From assembly GCF_947495255.1 (NCBI RefSeq), contig NZ_CANLYI010000009.1:1-64000 (forward strand): a stretch of DNA of 64,000 bases, given 5' to 3'. The stretch comes from an uncultured Winogradskyella sp. (lineage in GTDB: Bacteria > Bacteroidota > Bacteroidia > Flavobacteriales > Flavobacteriaceae). A model generated the notes under the pieces. That model saw only the letters and a list, made by a program, of their open reading frames with translations. It was not told where the DNA came from and ran no database searches. The position numbers and the translations under genes were made by a program. The number at the start of each line of letters is the position of its first letter. The first letter of the stretch is position 1. Of the stretch, positions 28,728 to 37,504 are shown piece after piece.

Positions 28728-29231
28728 ATGAAAACAAAAATAGTATACTTAATTACAACAATATTTTTGGCAGTAATCCTCTTAACAAGCTGTGGTAAAA
28801 AATCTAAACAAGATGCCACCGAAGTTAAAGAAGATGTAATAGAACTTAATAAAGATTTAACGAGAGGAGCCATGGATACAGCAGAAGAAATTAAAATAGC
28901 TGTTACACAAGAATGGGATAAGTTTAAGGCAAGTTCAGAAAAAGCCATTGAAAAAACAGAAGAAGAGATAAAAAAAATACGAAAAAAAATTTCTAAGGCC
29001 AATAAAAATGAACATGAGAGACTCACTCAAAAACTTAATGAATTAGAACAAAGACATATTGTTTTAAAAGACAAGCTTGTTGTAAGAACTGAAAAATTTA
29101 AAGAAAATAGGATAGAATTTAATGAAAAAGCAAAAAACATCGAAAAGGAATTTGAACGCGAATTTAATCACGATATGAAAACATTAAATCAAGCTTTAAA
29201 AGATTTATTTAAAGACAATATGAATAACTAA
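28728..29231 (+). CDS. Lipoprotein with long coiled coil
   Basis: 167 residues; lipobox LTSC (Cys at about 22), then an almost continuous helical stretch dominated by Lys and Glu (KASSEKAIEKTEEEIKKIRK, RLTQKLNELEQRHIV). A periplasmic coiled-coil lipoprotein, possibly of a stress-protective or scaffold type. It is 14 bases upstream of the BON gene, so the two are probably co-transcribed. Confidence 0.68.
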   Translation: MKTKIVYLITTIFLAVILLTSCGKKSKQDATEVKEDVIELNKDLTRGAMDTAEEIKIAVTQEWDKFKASSEKAIEKTEEEIKKIRKKISKANKNEHERLTQKLNELEQRHIVLKDKLVVRTEKFKENRIEFNEKAKNIEKEFEREFNHDMKTLNQALKDLFKDNMNN

Positions 29232-29244
29232 TATAAATTATACA

Positions 29245-29748
29245 ATGAGAACAGATGCACAAATAAAGCAAGACATATTAGATGAACTAGCATTTCAACC
29301 TAATATTAATGAAACCCAAATTGGTGTGGTGGTTAAAGACGGTATTGTAACACTTACAGGATTGGTTTTTCCTAGCGCTTTAAAAATTGCAGTTGTACAA
29401 ATTATAGAAAAAATAGAAGGCGTAAAAGCCATAGCAGAAGGCATTAAAATTGGTTATTTGTCCCATCTTAATAAAACCGATACAGAAATAGCAAATGCTG
29501 CAATAAACGCTATAGAATGGCATGCTTCAGTACCTAACGATAAAGTTATTGTTGAAGTTGATAACGGTTGGATTACGCTTCTAGGTGAGTTAGAATGGGC
29601 TTACCAAAAAGATGCTGTAAGACAAATTGTAGAAAATTTATCAGTTGTAAAAGGAGTAACCAACAACATCACCTTAAACCAATTTGCTCTTCAACCAGAA
29701 GATAAAAAAAAAAAAAAAAAACTAAAGCCTTCGAACAATCTGCATTAG
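29245..29748 (+). CDS. BON-domain protein, third domain lost by frameshift at A18 run
   Basis: The 167-residue product has two BON domains (about 10-70 and 80-145), a fold that binds phospholipid or membrane surfaces, known from E. coli OsmY. The frame then reaches a run of 18 A bases at 29704-29721 and ends soon after (KKKKKKLKPSNNLH). Past the run, a different frame continues to 29903 with a third BON domain, e.g. ALGITVETTNHAVKLTGNV and EKVAFNAAGIYAVQNELIV, which matches the third domain of the paralogue at 38652 (TAAYNAPGVYDVKNKLKV). A run of 16 or 19 A would restore it. Either the run switches length or this is a sequencing error. Confidence 0.82.
   Translation: MRTDAQIKQDILDELAFQPNINETQIGVVVKDGIVTLTGLVFPSALKIAVVQIIEKIEGVKAIAEGIKIGYLSHLNKTDTEIANAAINAIEWHASVPNDKVIVEVDNGWITLLGELEWAYQKDAVRQIVENLSVVKGVTNNITLNQFALQPEDKKKKKKLKPSNNLH
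29704..29721 (+). repeat. A18 homopolymer in the BON gene
   Basis: 18 consecutive A bases inside the coding frame. A change of +1 or -2 bases joins the downstream third BON domain to the first two. Homopolymers of this length are unstable in replication and also error-prone in sequencing, so both explanations must be kept. Confidence 0.75.
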
Positions 29749-29903
29749 TTGAAGCTTTAGGTATTACTGTAGAAACCACCAACCATGCTGTAAAATTAAC
29801 AGGCAATGTACAATCTGTCACAGAAAAAAAGAAAGCCGAAAAAGTAGCTTTTAATGCAGCAGGTATTTATGCTGTACAAAACGAATTAATAGTAGTTCAT
29901 TAA
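29722..29903 (+). pseudogene. Out-of-frame third BON domain
   Basis: Open in the frame starting with ACT AAA GCC TTC and ending at a TAA at 29901-29903. The encoded segment aligns with residues about 160-218 of the triple-BON protein at 38652-39320. It is not translated from the upstream frame as the sequence stands. Confidence 0.78.
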
Positions 29904-29917
29904 AAACAACAATCATT

Positions 29918-29951
29918 ACCTAAAATATAAATGAATCCATATATTTTAGGT
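29918..29951 (+). terminator. Hairpin after the BON gene
   Basis: ACCTAAAATATA (29918-29929) pairs with TATATTTTAGGT (29940-29951), a 12-bp stem with a 10-base loop. AT-rich and followed by no strong T run, but well placed 14 bases after the restored stop. A likely but imperfect intrinsic terminator. Confidence 0.5.
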
Positions 29952-30256
29952 CTTCAGGTAACAAAAGTACAAGACCAAATCGTGTTTATAGCTCTTGAAT
30001 TTTTGTGTATTTCAAACAATTTGTTAATTCACCATTTAAAAACAGAAATTCTTTAGGCTTCAATATTTTAAATAACAAAAACTATAATTATAAAAAAAAG
30101 CTGAGCAATCATCGTTAAAGCTAAAGAAGAAAGCCTTAGCTAAAATATTAAATCTGTAGACCTAAGGTCTAAATATTACGGATGAGACCACTGCCCTATC
30201 CTATTAGAACTGAATTTATAAATTTTACATAATAATAATAATAATAAGCTCTAGTC
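29952..30256. other. Intergenic stretch before the WG-repeat gene
   Basis: No gene. A small palindrome TAGACCTAAGGTCTA lies near 30154-30168, and a run of ATA/TAA triplets near 30228-30246. Broken short frames only. The downstream part holds dyad site 7. Confidence 0.4.
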
Positions 30257-30268
30257 TGACCTAAATCA
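30257..30268 (+). promoter_or_regulatory. Dyad site 7, TGACCTAAATCA
   Basis: -7 element TAATTTTA at 30292-30299, exactly 35 bases from the dyad start, 28 bases before the ATG at 30327. Confidence 0.78.
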
Positions 30269-30326
30269 TTTCATACTTACATATTCAATATTAATTTTAA
30301 AATATTAACTATAAAACAAAAATATC

Positions 30327-30941
30327 ATGAAAAAGGCAGTAATATTATTTCTAACCTTTATTACCATTCCAATTTTAGCAGTAGCACAATCTGTAAATAA
30401 TGTTGATTATATTTCACCAATTCACAATGATGTTGCAGCCATTCAAAAAGATGGAAAATGGGGATTTATAAATAAAGAAGGCCAACAAATTATAAATTTC
30501 AGAACCGATTTGGTTACAACAAATACGGAAGATGGAGACTATCCTATGTTTAATAATGATAGATGCCCAATAGTAGCAGTTAAAGATGGTATTTCATATT
30601 TTGGATTTATTGATAAATCTGGAAATACAATTATTGAACCACAATTTTTAAATAGCACCGACTTTAAGGACGGTATTGCCATTGCTTTAAAAGTAAATAA
30701 AAAAGTCATTGCAAAAAACACAGCTTTAGATAAGGATATTGTTAACTATAGGTATTTTGAAGTACTTATTGATATTCAAGGAAAAATTACTTATTACCTC
30801 AATCAAGATGGAGTTAACATTGTTTTGGATAAAGACTTTTTAATAGCAGTTCCTCAAATCACTTCTAAACGAATTTCAGAAGATCTTTACGCAGTTAAAA
30901 ACAAGAAAAACTTATGGAACATCATCAAAATTAAAGAATAA
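30327..30941 (+). CDS. WG-repeat secreted protein
   Basis: 204 residues. Cleavable signal peptide (about 1-20, ending AVAQS), then three WG-type repeats: KWGFINKEGQQIINF, YFGFIDKSGNTIIEPQF and a degenerate third. The WG repeat is a beta element found in exported proteins of Bacteroidetes with unknown roles. The site-2 protease gene starts 7 bases after it, so the two are co-transcribed from dyad site 7. Confidence 0.82.
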   Translation: MKKAVILFLTFITIPILAVAQSVNNVDYISPIHNDVAAIQKDGKWGFINKEGQQIINFRTDLVTTNTEDGDYPMFNNDRCPIVAVKDGISYFGFIDKSGNTIIEPQFLNSTDFKDGIAIALKVNKKVIAKNTALDKDIVNYRYFEVLIDIQGKITYYLNQDGVNIVLDKDFLIAVPQITSKRISEDLYAVKNKKNLWNIIKIKE

Positions 30942-30948
30942 GCCTAAT

Positions 30949-32034
30949 ATGAAAGCGAATTTAAATCTAGGTCAAGTTTCAGGTATTAAGATTAGAGTCC
31001 ATTGGACGTTTTTTCTACTCATGGCATGGGTTATTTTCGCCGAACTAACACAAGGGGGCAATACTGAAAATATTTTATTTAATACAACTTTTATTTTAGC
31101 TGTTTTTTTATGTGTTGTGTTGCATGAATTAGGTCATGCTTTTATGGCAAACCATTATAATATTAAAACTGAGAAAATAACACTACTTCCCATTGGAGGA
31201 ATGGCAACTTTTGAAAAGCTTCCTGAATCACCAAAACAAGAAATATTGATTGCCATAGCTGGCCCACTAATCAATGTGATTATAGCTATTTTATTGTTTT
31301 TTATTGTGCCTGTTAAAGATTTTATTCAATTAAACTTTACCGAATCTTTTGACGTTTTAGTACGTTATAATTTACAAAGTTTTTTGTTTTTTTTATTTAT
31401 TGTTAACATTGGTTTAGCCGTGTTTAATAGTATACCTGCATTTCCTATGGATGGAGGTCGAATCCTCAGAGCATTATTAGCTATAAAAATAGGTCGTGTT
31501 AAGGCTACTAAAATTGCATCTAATCTCGGACTTATAATAGCCGTTCTATTCTTTTTAATTGGTCTGCTTTACAATCCGTTTTTAGTATTTATAGCCTTAT
31601 TTATCTTTTTGGGAGCTTTTGGCGAAAACCTGATGGTGCAACAAATAGCTTTACTTGATGGTCACACGGTAGAAGAAGCTATGCTACTTAATATCACAAC
31701 TTTTAAACCTCAAGACTCTATAGACCTTGTTGTAAATAAAATAATTTCTGGCACCGAAACTAATTTTATTGTTGTTGAAGACCAAACCATTATAGGGCTT
31801 TTACATCATAAAACAATTATTGAAAACTCTAATAAAATGGTTTTGGTTGGAGAAATAATGGAGGTGAATTTCAAAACCATAAAAGGTACAGATAGTATTA
31901 AAAAGGTATATCAACTTATTTATAATGATAAACAAGAATTATTTCCAGTAATGGAGAATGGTAAACTTATTGGTGCAATTGATGCCGTAAATTTAAACGA
32001 ATACATTTTGCTACAATCAAAATTAGCCTTTTAA
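30949..32034 (+). CDS. Site-2 protease (M50) with CBS domains
   Basis: 361 residues. Intramembrane zinc metalloprotease: HELGH in LCVVLHELGHAFM and NSIPAFPMDGGR supply the metal ligands. Six membrane helices (about 15-32, 42-60, 100-120, 140-165, 185-215 region) precede a C-terminal CBS pair (about 240-355). This group (SpoIVFB-like, CBS fused) cleaves membrane-bound substrates such as anti-sigma factors or signal peptides, and CBS domains bind adenine nucleotides, so activity may follow energy state. Known substrates are not in the window. Confidence 0.92.
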   Translation: MKANLNLGQVSGIKIRVHWTFFLLMAWVIFAELTQGGNTENILFNTTFILAVFLCVVLHELGHAFMANHYNIKTEKITLLPIGGMATFEKLPESPKQEILIAIAGPLINVIIAILLFFIVPVKDFIQLNFTESFDVLVRYNLQSFLFFLFIVNIGLAVFNSIPAFPMDGGRILRALLAIKIGRVKATKIASNLGLIIAVLFFLIGLLYNPFLVFIALFIFLGAFGENLMVQQIALLDGHTVEEAMLLNITTFKPQDSIDLVVNKIISGTETNFIVVEDQTIIGLLHHKTIIENSNKMVLVGEIMEVNFKTIKGTDSIKKVYQLIYNDKQELFPVMENGKLIGAIDAVNLNEYILLQSKLAF

Positions 32035-32204
32035 ACATAGAATTATAGAGTTATTTAAACGCTTCAATATTTGCTCCTAATACTATTAGGTTACAATTAA
32101 AATAGAAACTACAATGGTTAAAAAATCATCTCTTTAGCCTAAATATTTCTAAACTTAGTGTTATGCCAACCCAATGATTGATAAGTTCCTATTTAAAAAA
32201 ATAT

Positions 32205-32810
32205 ATGCTGACATTCAAAAATTATAATATTGCTGATTGGTTTTCGTTCTATCGCATTTTTGCATCACCTTTTTTGTTGCTTTTAATTTGGTTAGATTTT
32301 AGGTTAATTTTTACATGGTTGTTACTAGTTAGCTATTCTACTGATGCTATAGACGGTTTTTTAGCCAGAAAATTAAAAATCACAAGCTCTAGAGGCTCAC
32401 AGCTAGATTCCTTTGGAGACCAAATAACATTAATTGTAGGATTAATTGGTCTGTATGTCTTTGAAACTAATTTTATAAAAACTAATCTTATTTTAATTGG
32501 TATTGCCTTTACACCTTACATTATACAAATGGTTATCGCTTATATAAAATATGGAAAGGCTACTGCATTTCATACCTATTTAGCAAAATTTTCTGCTGTT
32601 ATGCAAAGTATATTTATTCTTTGTTCTTTGTTCTTTCACCCTGAATATACTTTGTTTTATATTATGATAGGGATTGGACTTTTAGAAACATTTGAAGAAA
32701 TAACATTGATTTTCATGTATAATAATTGGGCCTCTGATGTTAAAGGTATTTATTGGGCTTTAAGAGATAAAAGAAGATTTAAAAAAAATAGTCCGAGTGA
32801 AAAACAGTAA
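32205..32810 (+). CDS. CDP-alcohol phosphatidyltransferase
   Basis: Makes phospholipids from a CDP-alcohol at the inner membrane. The motif D-G-x2-A-R-x8-G-x3-D-x3-D is complete: DGFLARKLKITSSRGSQLDSFGD. Six membrane helices are visible. I place the start at the ATG 32205 (MLTFKNYNIADW); a TTG 27 bases upstream opens the same frame but looks less likely. The exact lipid (phosphatidylglycerol-phosphate, phosphatidylinositol-like or other) cannot be told. No dyad promoter was found. Confidence 0.85.
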   Translation: MLTFKNYNIADWFSFYRIFASPFLLLLIWLDFRLIFTWLLLVSYSTDAIDGFLARKLKITSSRGSQLDSFGDQITLIVGLIGLYVFETNFIKTNLILIGIAFTPYIIQMVIAYIKYGKATAFHTYLAKFSAVMQSIFILCSLFFHPEYTLFYIMIGIGLLETFEEITLIFMYNNWASDVKGIYWALRDKRRFKKNSPSEKQ

Positions 32811-32906
32811 TCAAACACATGAAAATACCATAGGGAATTATCAATACTGAAGATAGTGATTATATGAATGTACATTATAAGCTCAGAAAACTAATAAATA
32901 AAACAC

Positions 32907-34127
32907 ATGAGAACAGTTTCTCTTTTTACAATTTTTTTATTGTGTTGCGCTATTTTATTAGTAGATATCACTGCTTTTTATTGGCTTAAATCTATAACTA
33001 ATCTTATAGACTCTGCTTTTTTTAGCATAAGTATCCATGTGTTGTTCTGGATATTTACAGTTGGCTTAATAGCATCCATCTTAGTATTTAAAGTTATTTT
33101 AGATGCTATAAGTCCCATTAGAAAACAATTACTAATATCTAGGTTTTATGGTCTTGCCATATTGTCATTTGTGCCCAAACTCATCTTCGTAATTATTATC
33201 TCTATATTGTATTTTACAAATTTCATGTTTTCAGAAAGTAAGTCACTAATTGTAGTGCCCATTGTTGGACTCTTTTCTGGGTTTCTTCCTTTTTTTGTAA
33301 TTCTGTATGGTATTTTAAAAGCTAAATATAGATTTAAAGTTCATCATCATATTATTAGAACTAAGCTATTACCAAAATCTTTTGATGGTTTAAAGATTGT
33401 TCAGCTATCCGATTTGCATTTAGGTAGTTTTAATTATAGATATAAAAAACTAGAATCTGCTATTGAAAAAATTAACCATTTAAAACCAGATTATATTTTC
33501 ATTACAGGAGATTTAGTAAATAATTTTGAATGGGAATTACGTGGTTGGGGTAAAGTTTTTAAACGATTAGAATCAAAAAAAGGGAAATATGCTATTTTAG
33601 GTAACCACGATTATGGAGATTACAGTCTATGGGAAACTTTAGAAGCAAAACAAGAAAATTTTGAAGCTATTCAGCAATTTTACAAAACTATTGATTTTAA
33701 ATTATTATTGAACGAAGCCGAAATTATTTCAAAAAATAGCGAAGAAATCGCAATAATTGGAGTAGAAAATTGGGGAGAACCACCACTTAAACAATATGCA
33801 GATTTAGAAAAAGCAATAACTAAAGTGCAACACGTTCCGTTTAAAATTCTATTATCTCACGACCCAACACATTGGCCAGAAGAAGTGATAGACAATACAG
33901 ATATCATTTTAACACTTGCAGGTCATACGCATGGCATGCAGGCTGCTTTTCAATATAAAAATTTGCAATGGAGTCCTATAAAATACAAGTTTAAACATTG
34001 GGCAGGTTTATATAAACATAACACGCAATATCTCTATGTTAATAGAGGTTTGGGTTGGTTAGGTTTTCCGGCCAGAATTGGTATGCGTCCAGAAATTACA
34101 TTTATAGAACTAAAAACCAAACCTTAA
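32907..34127 (+). CDS. Membrane metallophosphoesterase
   Basis: 406 residues: four N-terminal membrane helices (about 6-26, 38-60, 80-103, 113-135) and a calcineurin-like phosphoesterase domain (about 150-405) with all five motifs: DLHLG, GDLVNN, GNHDYG, SHDPTHW and AGHTHG. This is the YkuE/YaeI-type arrangement. Substrate unknown; the family includes lipid pyrophosphatases and other phosphodiesterases. It lies 96 bases after the phosphatidyltransferase, so a link to phospholipid metabolism is plausible. Confidence 0.9.
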   Translation: MRTVSLFTIFLLCCAILLVDITAFYWLKSITNLIDSAFFSISIHVLFWIFTVGLIASILVFKVILDAISPIRKQLLISRFYGLAILSFVPKLIFVIIISILYFTNFMFSESKSLIVVPIVGLFSGFLPFFVILYGILKAKYRFKVHHHIIRTKLLPKSFDGLKIVQLSDLHLGSFNYRYKKLESAIEKINHLKPDYIFITGDLVNNFEWELRGWGKVFKRLESKKGKYAILGNHDYGDYSLWETLEAKQENFEAIQQFYKTIDFKLLLNEAEIISKNSEEIAIIGVENWGEPPLKQYADLEKAITKVQHVPFKILLSHDPTHWPEEVIDNTDIILTLAGHTHGMQAAFQYKNLQWSPIKYKFKHWAGLYKHNTQYLYVNRGLGWLGFPARIGMRPEITFIELKTKP

Positions 34128-34325
34128 GAGATTCATATCGTAATAATACATGTTAAAACCTTATTAAAATTGAGATATAAGGTATCTAATAACTAGAATT
34201 TAAGATTGCCTAATCATACATTTTGAGAAGAACCTCTTATTTAGCAAGTACAAGAAAATGTAAATACACCTTCTATAACTAATAGACTATTAAATATTCT
34301 AAAAAATGGATTCATTGAGTTCAAC
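34128..34325. other. Intergenic stretch after the phosphoesterase
   Basis: A weak hairpin (ACCTTAT with ATAAGGT, around 34160-34184) may end the upstream transcript. No coding frame supported. Dyad site 8 follows. Confidence 0.35.
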
Positions 34326-34337
34326 TGACCTGCATCA
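34326..34337 (+). promoter_or_regulatory. Dyad site 8, TGACCTGCATCA, promoter of a micro-ORF
   Basis: -7 element TAACTTTA at 34361-34368, exactly 35 bases from the dyad start. The predicted transcript begins near 34374 and the first ATG, of a 22-codon frame, is at 34390. The next annotated gene is 320 bases downstream of the site. Confidence 0.78.
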
Positions 34338-34389
34338 TTCTGACAAAATACTTCATTAATTAACTTTAGGTTATAAATAATGTGCTATT

Positions 34390-34458
34390 ATGAAAATCTA
34401 TACTAAACTTTATATTGCAGTAATCATACTTATATTTTGTACAATTTTTCTGTTATAA
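34390..34458 (+). CDS. Micro-protein, 22 residues, single membrane helix
   Basis: A frame too short for ordinary gene calling: it starts MKIYTKLYIAVIILIF and ends FLL. After a short basic start, residues 8-22 are hydrophobic, as in small membrane peptides. The ATG is 22 bases after the -7 element of a clean dyad promoter, the strongest reason to believe it is real. Alternatively the transcript is a leader for 34662-35759 or a small RNA. No family recognised. Confidence 0.5.
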   Translation: MKIYTKLYIAVIILIFCTIFLL

Positions 34459-34661
34459 AATTAAGTTATTGTTCTAATACTAAAAAAACACAAAACTATC
34501 CCAACAAACTAATGCTATACAATATTGTAAATATTCAGTATTAAAAAGGTTTCTTTTGAGTTAGTAATACTAAAAAAATCTGTTAGTTGTAAAATCTCTC
34601 ATGTAAATGATTATCAATAATCATTAAATATGACAATTGAAACAATAGTAAATCTAAACAA
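34459..34661. other. Intergenic stretch with a 20-bp palindrome
   Basis: AT-rich, no frame supported. A near-perfect palindrome is present at 34606-34625 (AATGATTATCAATAATCATT), 37 bases before the next ATG, with TGA and TCA spaced differently (N10) from the island dyads, so it is probably read by another regulator. Confidence 0.45.
34606..34625. promoter_or_regulatory. Palindrome, possible operator of 34662
   Basis: AATGATTATCAATAATCATT, symmetric except at the two central base pairs. Its AT-rich form is loosely like a Fur box but does not match the 7-1-7 consensus. Placed just upstream of the DUF6544-like gene. Confidence 0.35.
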
Positions 34662-35759
34662 ATGAAATCTGCCTTCAGTTTTATTTTAATAATCCATGGT
34701 CTTATTCACTTAATAGGCTATGTGAAAGCTTTTTTTGAAACAGACATCAGTAAACAACTAGTAGGAGTTTCAAAACCTATTGGCTCTATATGGTTAGTCA
34801 CTTTTATTATGTTTATAGTTGTCTCAATACAAGTTCAAACTGGTAAAAAGTGGTTTTATTTAGGGCTTATTGCTGTCCTAGTATCTCAAATTCTTATTAT
34901 TCTAGCTTGGAGCGATGCTAAGTTTGGTACCATTATCAATATTGTGATATTACTAGTGAGTATTTCGGCTTTTGCTTCGGATAAATTTGATGCACTAGTT
35001 GAAAAAGAATCAAAACAAATACTTCAGAATATAAAAACTAAAAATCTTCCGATAATTTCGGAAAATGATATTGTGCATTTACCGCAGATTGTTCAGAAAT
35101 GGATTATTAATTCTGGTTCTATAGGCAACCCAATAGTACAATCTGTAAGATTAAAACAAATAGGAAACATGCGAACTAAACCAAATAGCAAATGGATGCC
35201 ATTTGAAGCTACACAATACTTTAATGTTGAGAATCCTTCATTTGTATGGCAAACAAAAGTTGCTGCATTACCATTAATCAACATACATGGTAGAGACAAA
35301 TTGAAAGATGGTAAAGGAGAAATGCTTATTAAACTTGCAGGACTTCTTCCTTTGGTAAAAGCATCAGATAATCCTAAAATAGATTCTAGCGCAATGCATA
35401 GATATTTGGCTGAAATATGTTGGTTTCCTTCTGCTGCATTAAGCAATTATTTAAGTTGGGAAATCATAAATTTTAATGCTGCTAAAGCAACCTTTACTTA
35501 TAAAGACCAATCAGTTTCAGGTATCTTTTCTTTTAATGACAAAGGAGATTTAATTACATTTGAGGCAAAACGTTATTATGGTGGTAGTGAAAATTCTAAA
35601 TTAGAAAAATGGCAAATTACAGTGGAAGCTTATAGGGTCTTTCACCATATAAAAATCCCATATAAATCTAATGTAACTTGGAAATTAAAAGAAGGTGATT
35701 TTAATTGGTTAAATTTAGAAGTCGTGGCTATAGATTATAATTCAACAGAAATATATTAA
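34662..35759 (+). CDS. DUF6544/DUF6920-like membrane protein
   Basis: 365 residues. Three to four N-terminal membrane helices (about 4-22, 42-58, 66-82, 88-106), then a soluble domain of about 240 residues with HRYLAEICWFPSAALSNYLSW, typical of a widespread family of unknown function that I know as DUF6544/DUF6920. The membrane part starts FILIIHGLIHLIGYVKAF. A decayed copy of its last third lies at 8696-9042. Whether it is transcribed from site 8 through the micro-ORF or from its own promoter is unclear. Confidence 0.78.
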   Translation: MKSAFSFILIIHGLIHLIGYVKAFFETDISKQLVGVSKPIGSIWLVTFIMFIVVSIQVQTGKKWFYLGLIAVLVSQILIILAWSDAKFGTIINIVILLVSISAFASDKFDALVEKESKQILQNIKTKNLPIISENDIVHLPQIVQKWIINSGSIGNPIVQSVRLKQIGNMRTKPNSKWMPFEATQYFNVENPSFVWQTKVAALPLINIHGRDKLKDGKGEMLIKLAGLLPLVKASDNPKIDSSAMHRYLAEICWFPSAALSNYLSWEIINFNAAKATFTYKDQSVSGIFSFNDKGDLITFEAKRYYGGSENSKLEKWQITVEAYRVFHHIKIPYKSNVTWKLKEGDFNWLNLEVVAIDYNSTEIY

Positions 35760-35769
35760 AAGTCTAATT

Positions 35770-36786
35770 TTATAAAGTTTGTGTTGTGTTATCTATTTTA
35801 GTTAATTCATTTTCTGTTTCTTTTCCTGCTTCCCAACAGTCTAAATTATAGATTGTAGTTTCTGCTATATTAGTTAAAGCTTCATCTGTTAAAAAAGCAT
35901 GATGACCTGTTATTAACACATTGGGTCTGGCATTTAGTGCTAATAATAAATTATCATCAGGAATATTAAGAGAATGATCTCTAAAAAAAATTCCTTTTTC
36001 GTTTTCATACACATCCATACCTAAAGCGCCAATTTTTCCATTTTTAATGCCTTCAATAACATCTTTTGCATTAATAACCGCGCCTCTAGCAGTATTTATA
36101 ATGACAACCCCTTGTTTCATTTCAGAAATTAAATCTTCATTTATAAGTTGATGAGTTTCTCTATTTAAAGGCACATGTATAGATATAATATCTGCTAGTT
36201 CGCATAATTTTTTAAGCGTTGTATAACGCAAATTATAATTAGTAACTAATTCCACATTTTGCTTAATATCATAACCCAAAATATGACAACCAAATCCATG
36301 CATTATTTTGGTCATTACAGCTCCAATTTTTCCGGTGCCAATAATACCAACTGTTTTAGTATTTAAATCAAAACCAACGAGATTATTGATATTAAAATTA
36401 AAGTGTTTTACCCTTCGATTAGATTCAATTAATTTTCTATTTACTGCTAATAATAAACCTGCAGCATGTTCTGCAATTGCATAAGGCGAATATTCAGGTA
36501 CATTTGCTACTCTAATGTCTAACCTAGTTGCTGATTTTATATTTACATTATCAAAACCAACAGACCGAAGTGCTATATATTTCACACCAAAATCTCTAAG
36601 TTTTTCGATGGTATTAAAACATGCTTCATCTGCTGAGAATATAGATATGGCGTCATAACCTATAACCTTCATAGCTGTTTGGGATGATAAAGCTTCTTTA
36701 ACAAAAACGAATTTATGCTTTCCCCTATTTGCTTGTTCTAAATAAGGAATTTCAAAATCTTTGGCACTAAATATAAGTACTTTCAT
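35770..36786 (-). CDS. D-2-hydroxyacid dehydrogenase, D-lactate type (start corrected)
   Basis: Reduces 2-keto acids such as pyruvate to D-hydroxy acids with NADH; D-lactate dehydrogenase is most likely. The 338-residue product has the NAD site VGIIGTGKIGAVM, the catalytic Arg in INTARGAVIN, Glu in DVYENEKG and His in TGHHAFLTDEAL. I use the ATG at 36786 (MKVLIFSAKDFEIP), the normal family start, rather than an upstream ATG at 36858. Fermentative NADH disposal fits energy-limited growth. No dyad promoter was found. Confidence 0.9.
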   Translation of the reverse strand: MKVLIFSAKDFEIPYLEQANRGKHKFVFVKEALSSQTAMKVIGYDAISIFSADEACFNTIEKLRDFGVKYIALRSVGFDNVNIKSATRLDIRVANVPEYSPYAIAEHAAGLLLAVNRKLIESNRRVKHFNFNINNLVGFDLNTKTVGIIGTGKIGAVMTKIMHGFGCHILGYDIKQNVELVTNYNLRYTTLKKLCELADIISIHVPLNRETHQLINEDLISEMKQGVVIINTARGAVINAKDVIEGIKNGKIGALGMDVYENEKGIFFRDHSLNIPDDNLLLALNARPNVLITGHHAFLTDEALTNIAETTIYNLDCWEAGKETENELTKIDNTTQTL

Positions 36787-36978
36787 CTGTTTATATGTAT
36801 TATTCTCTATCTCAACAGTTATTATGATTAAAATACCGTTCACTACTAACGAACTCATATATACAATAATGCTCTACAAGCTCGCTTCATATTAAATTAC
36901 GGATTTGAGTAAATTTAAAATCTAATTAATAATCTATTAAACAAAATATTAACCTTTATTCAAATAAGAATTTGTTAA

Positions 36979-37428
36979 TTACGTTTTTTCGTACCGTCCT
37001 GTTTTCTTGGTTAGTTCAATTCTATACACAACACCTTTCATAGCTTCAATAGTTTTTTGGTGTGAGTCACTCATAGGATGACTAATTGTGGTTTCACCAG
37101 TCATTAATGGCATTACTACATTCATTAATATTTTAAGGCCTTCTTTACGTTGCTCTGGTGATTTTAATTCTTCAAATTTCCCCCAAGCAATAACGCTTCT
37201 CCAATTGCTCATATTCTCCATCACATCAACTTCAAAACAAACCATAGGATTTTTTCGCATCATGCTAATCTTTAAGCCTTCTTTGGTGTGACCATAAATA
37301 TATTTTCCGTCGTAAGCATAAGTTACAGGTACTACATAAGTTCTATCATCCGCATGGCAACCTATTCTACCGATAATTAAACTCTGCAATACGTGTTCAA
37401 TTTGTTTATTATTTAAATAGCCTAACAT
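36979..37428 (-). CDS. FMN-binding pyridoxamine-oxidase-like protein
   Basis: 149 residues with the split-barrel flavin-binding pattern: IGRIGCHADDRTYVVPVTYAYDGKYIYGH and the strand VCFEVDVM, followed by WRSVIAWGKFEEL. Small members of this family reduce or bind FMN/F420 and include nitroimidazole-resistance (Nim) proteins; a homologous split-barrel protein (Rv0080) is in the mycobacterial DosR regulon. Its promoter is the minus side of dyad site 9. Confidence 0.85.
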   Translation of the reverse strand: MLGYLNNKQIEHVLQSLIIGRIGCHADDRTYVVPVTYAYDGKYIYGHTKEGLKISMMRKNPMVCFEVDVMENMSNWRSVIAWGKFEELKSPEQRKEGLKILMNVVMPLMTGETTISHPMSDSHQKTIEAMKGVVYRIELTKKTGRYEKT

Positions 37429-37492
37429 GTTTTCTTTTATGAATTAATTACACCTATATAACAAAGTAAGCTCAAAAAAACTACTTCTGAAA

Positions 37493-37504
37493 TGACCAAT
37501 ATCA
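37493..37504. promoter_or_regulatory. Dyad site 9, TGACCAATATCA, bidirectional promoter
   Basis: Plus strand: -7 TATTTTTA at 37528-37535, exactly 35 from the dyad start, for the LOG gene at 37554. Minus strand: TTACTTTG (37469-37462), at 35, one mismatch, for the FMN-binding gene at 37428. Confidence 0.76.

Noticed and set aside
28610..29026. 138-residue minus-strand frame over the coiled-coil lipoprotein
   Set aside because: A shadow of the plus-strand gene at 28728-29231; composition reflects the Lys/Glu codons read backwards.
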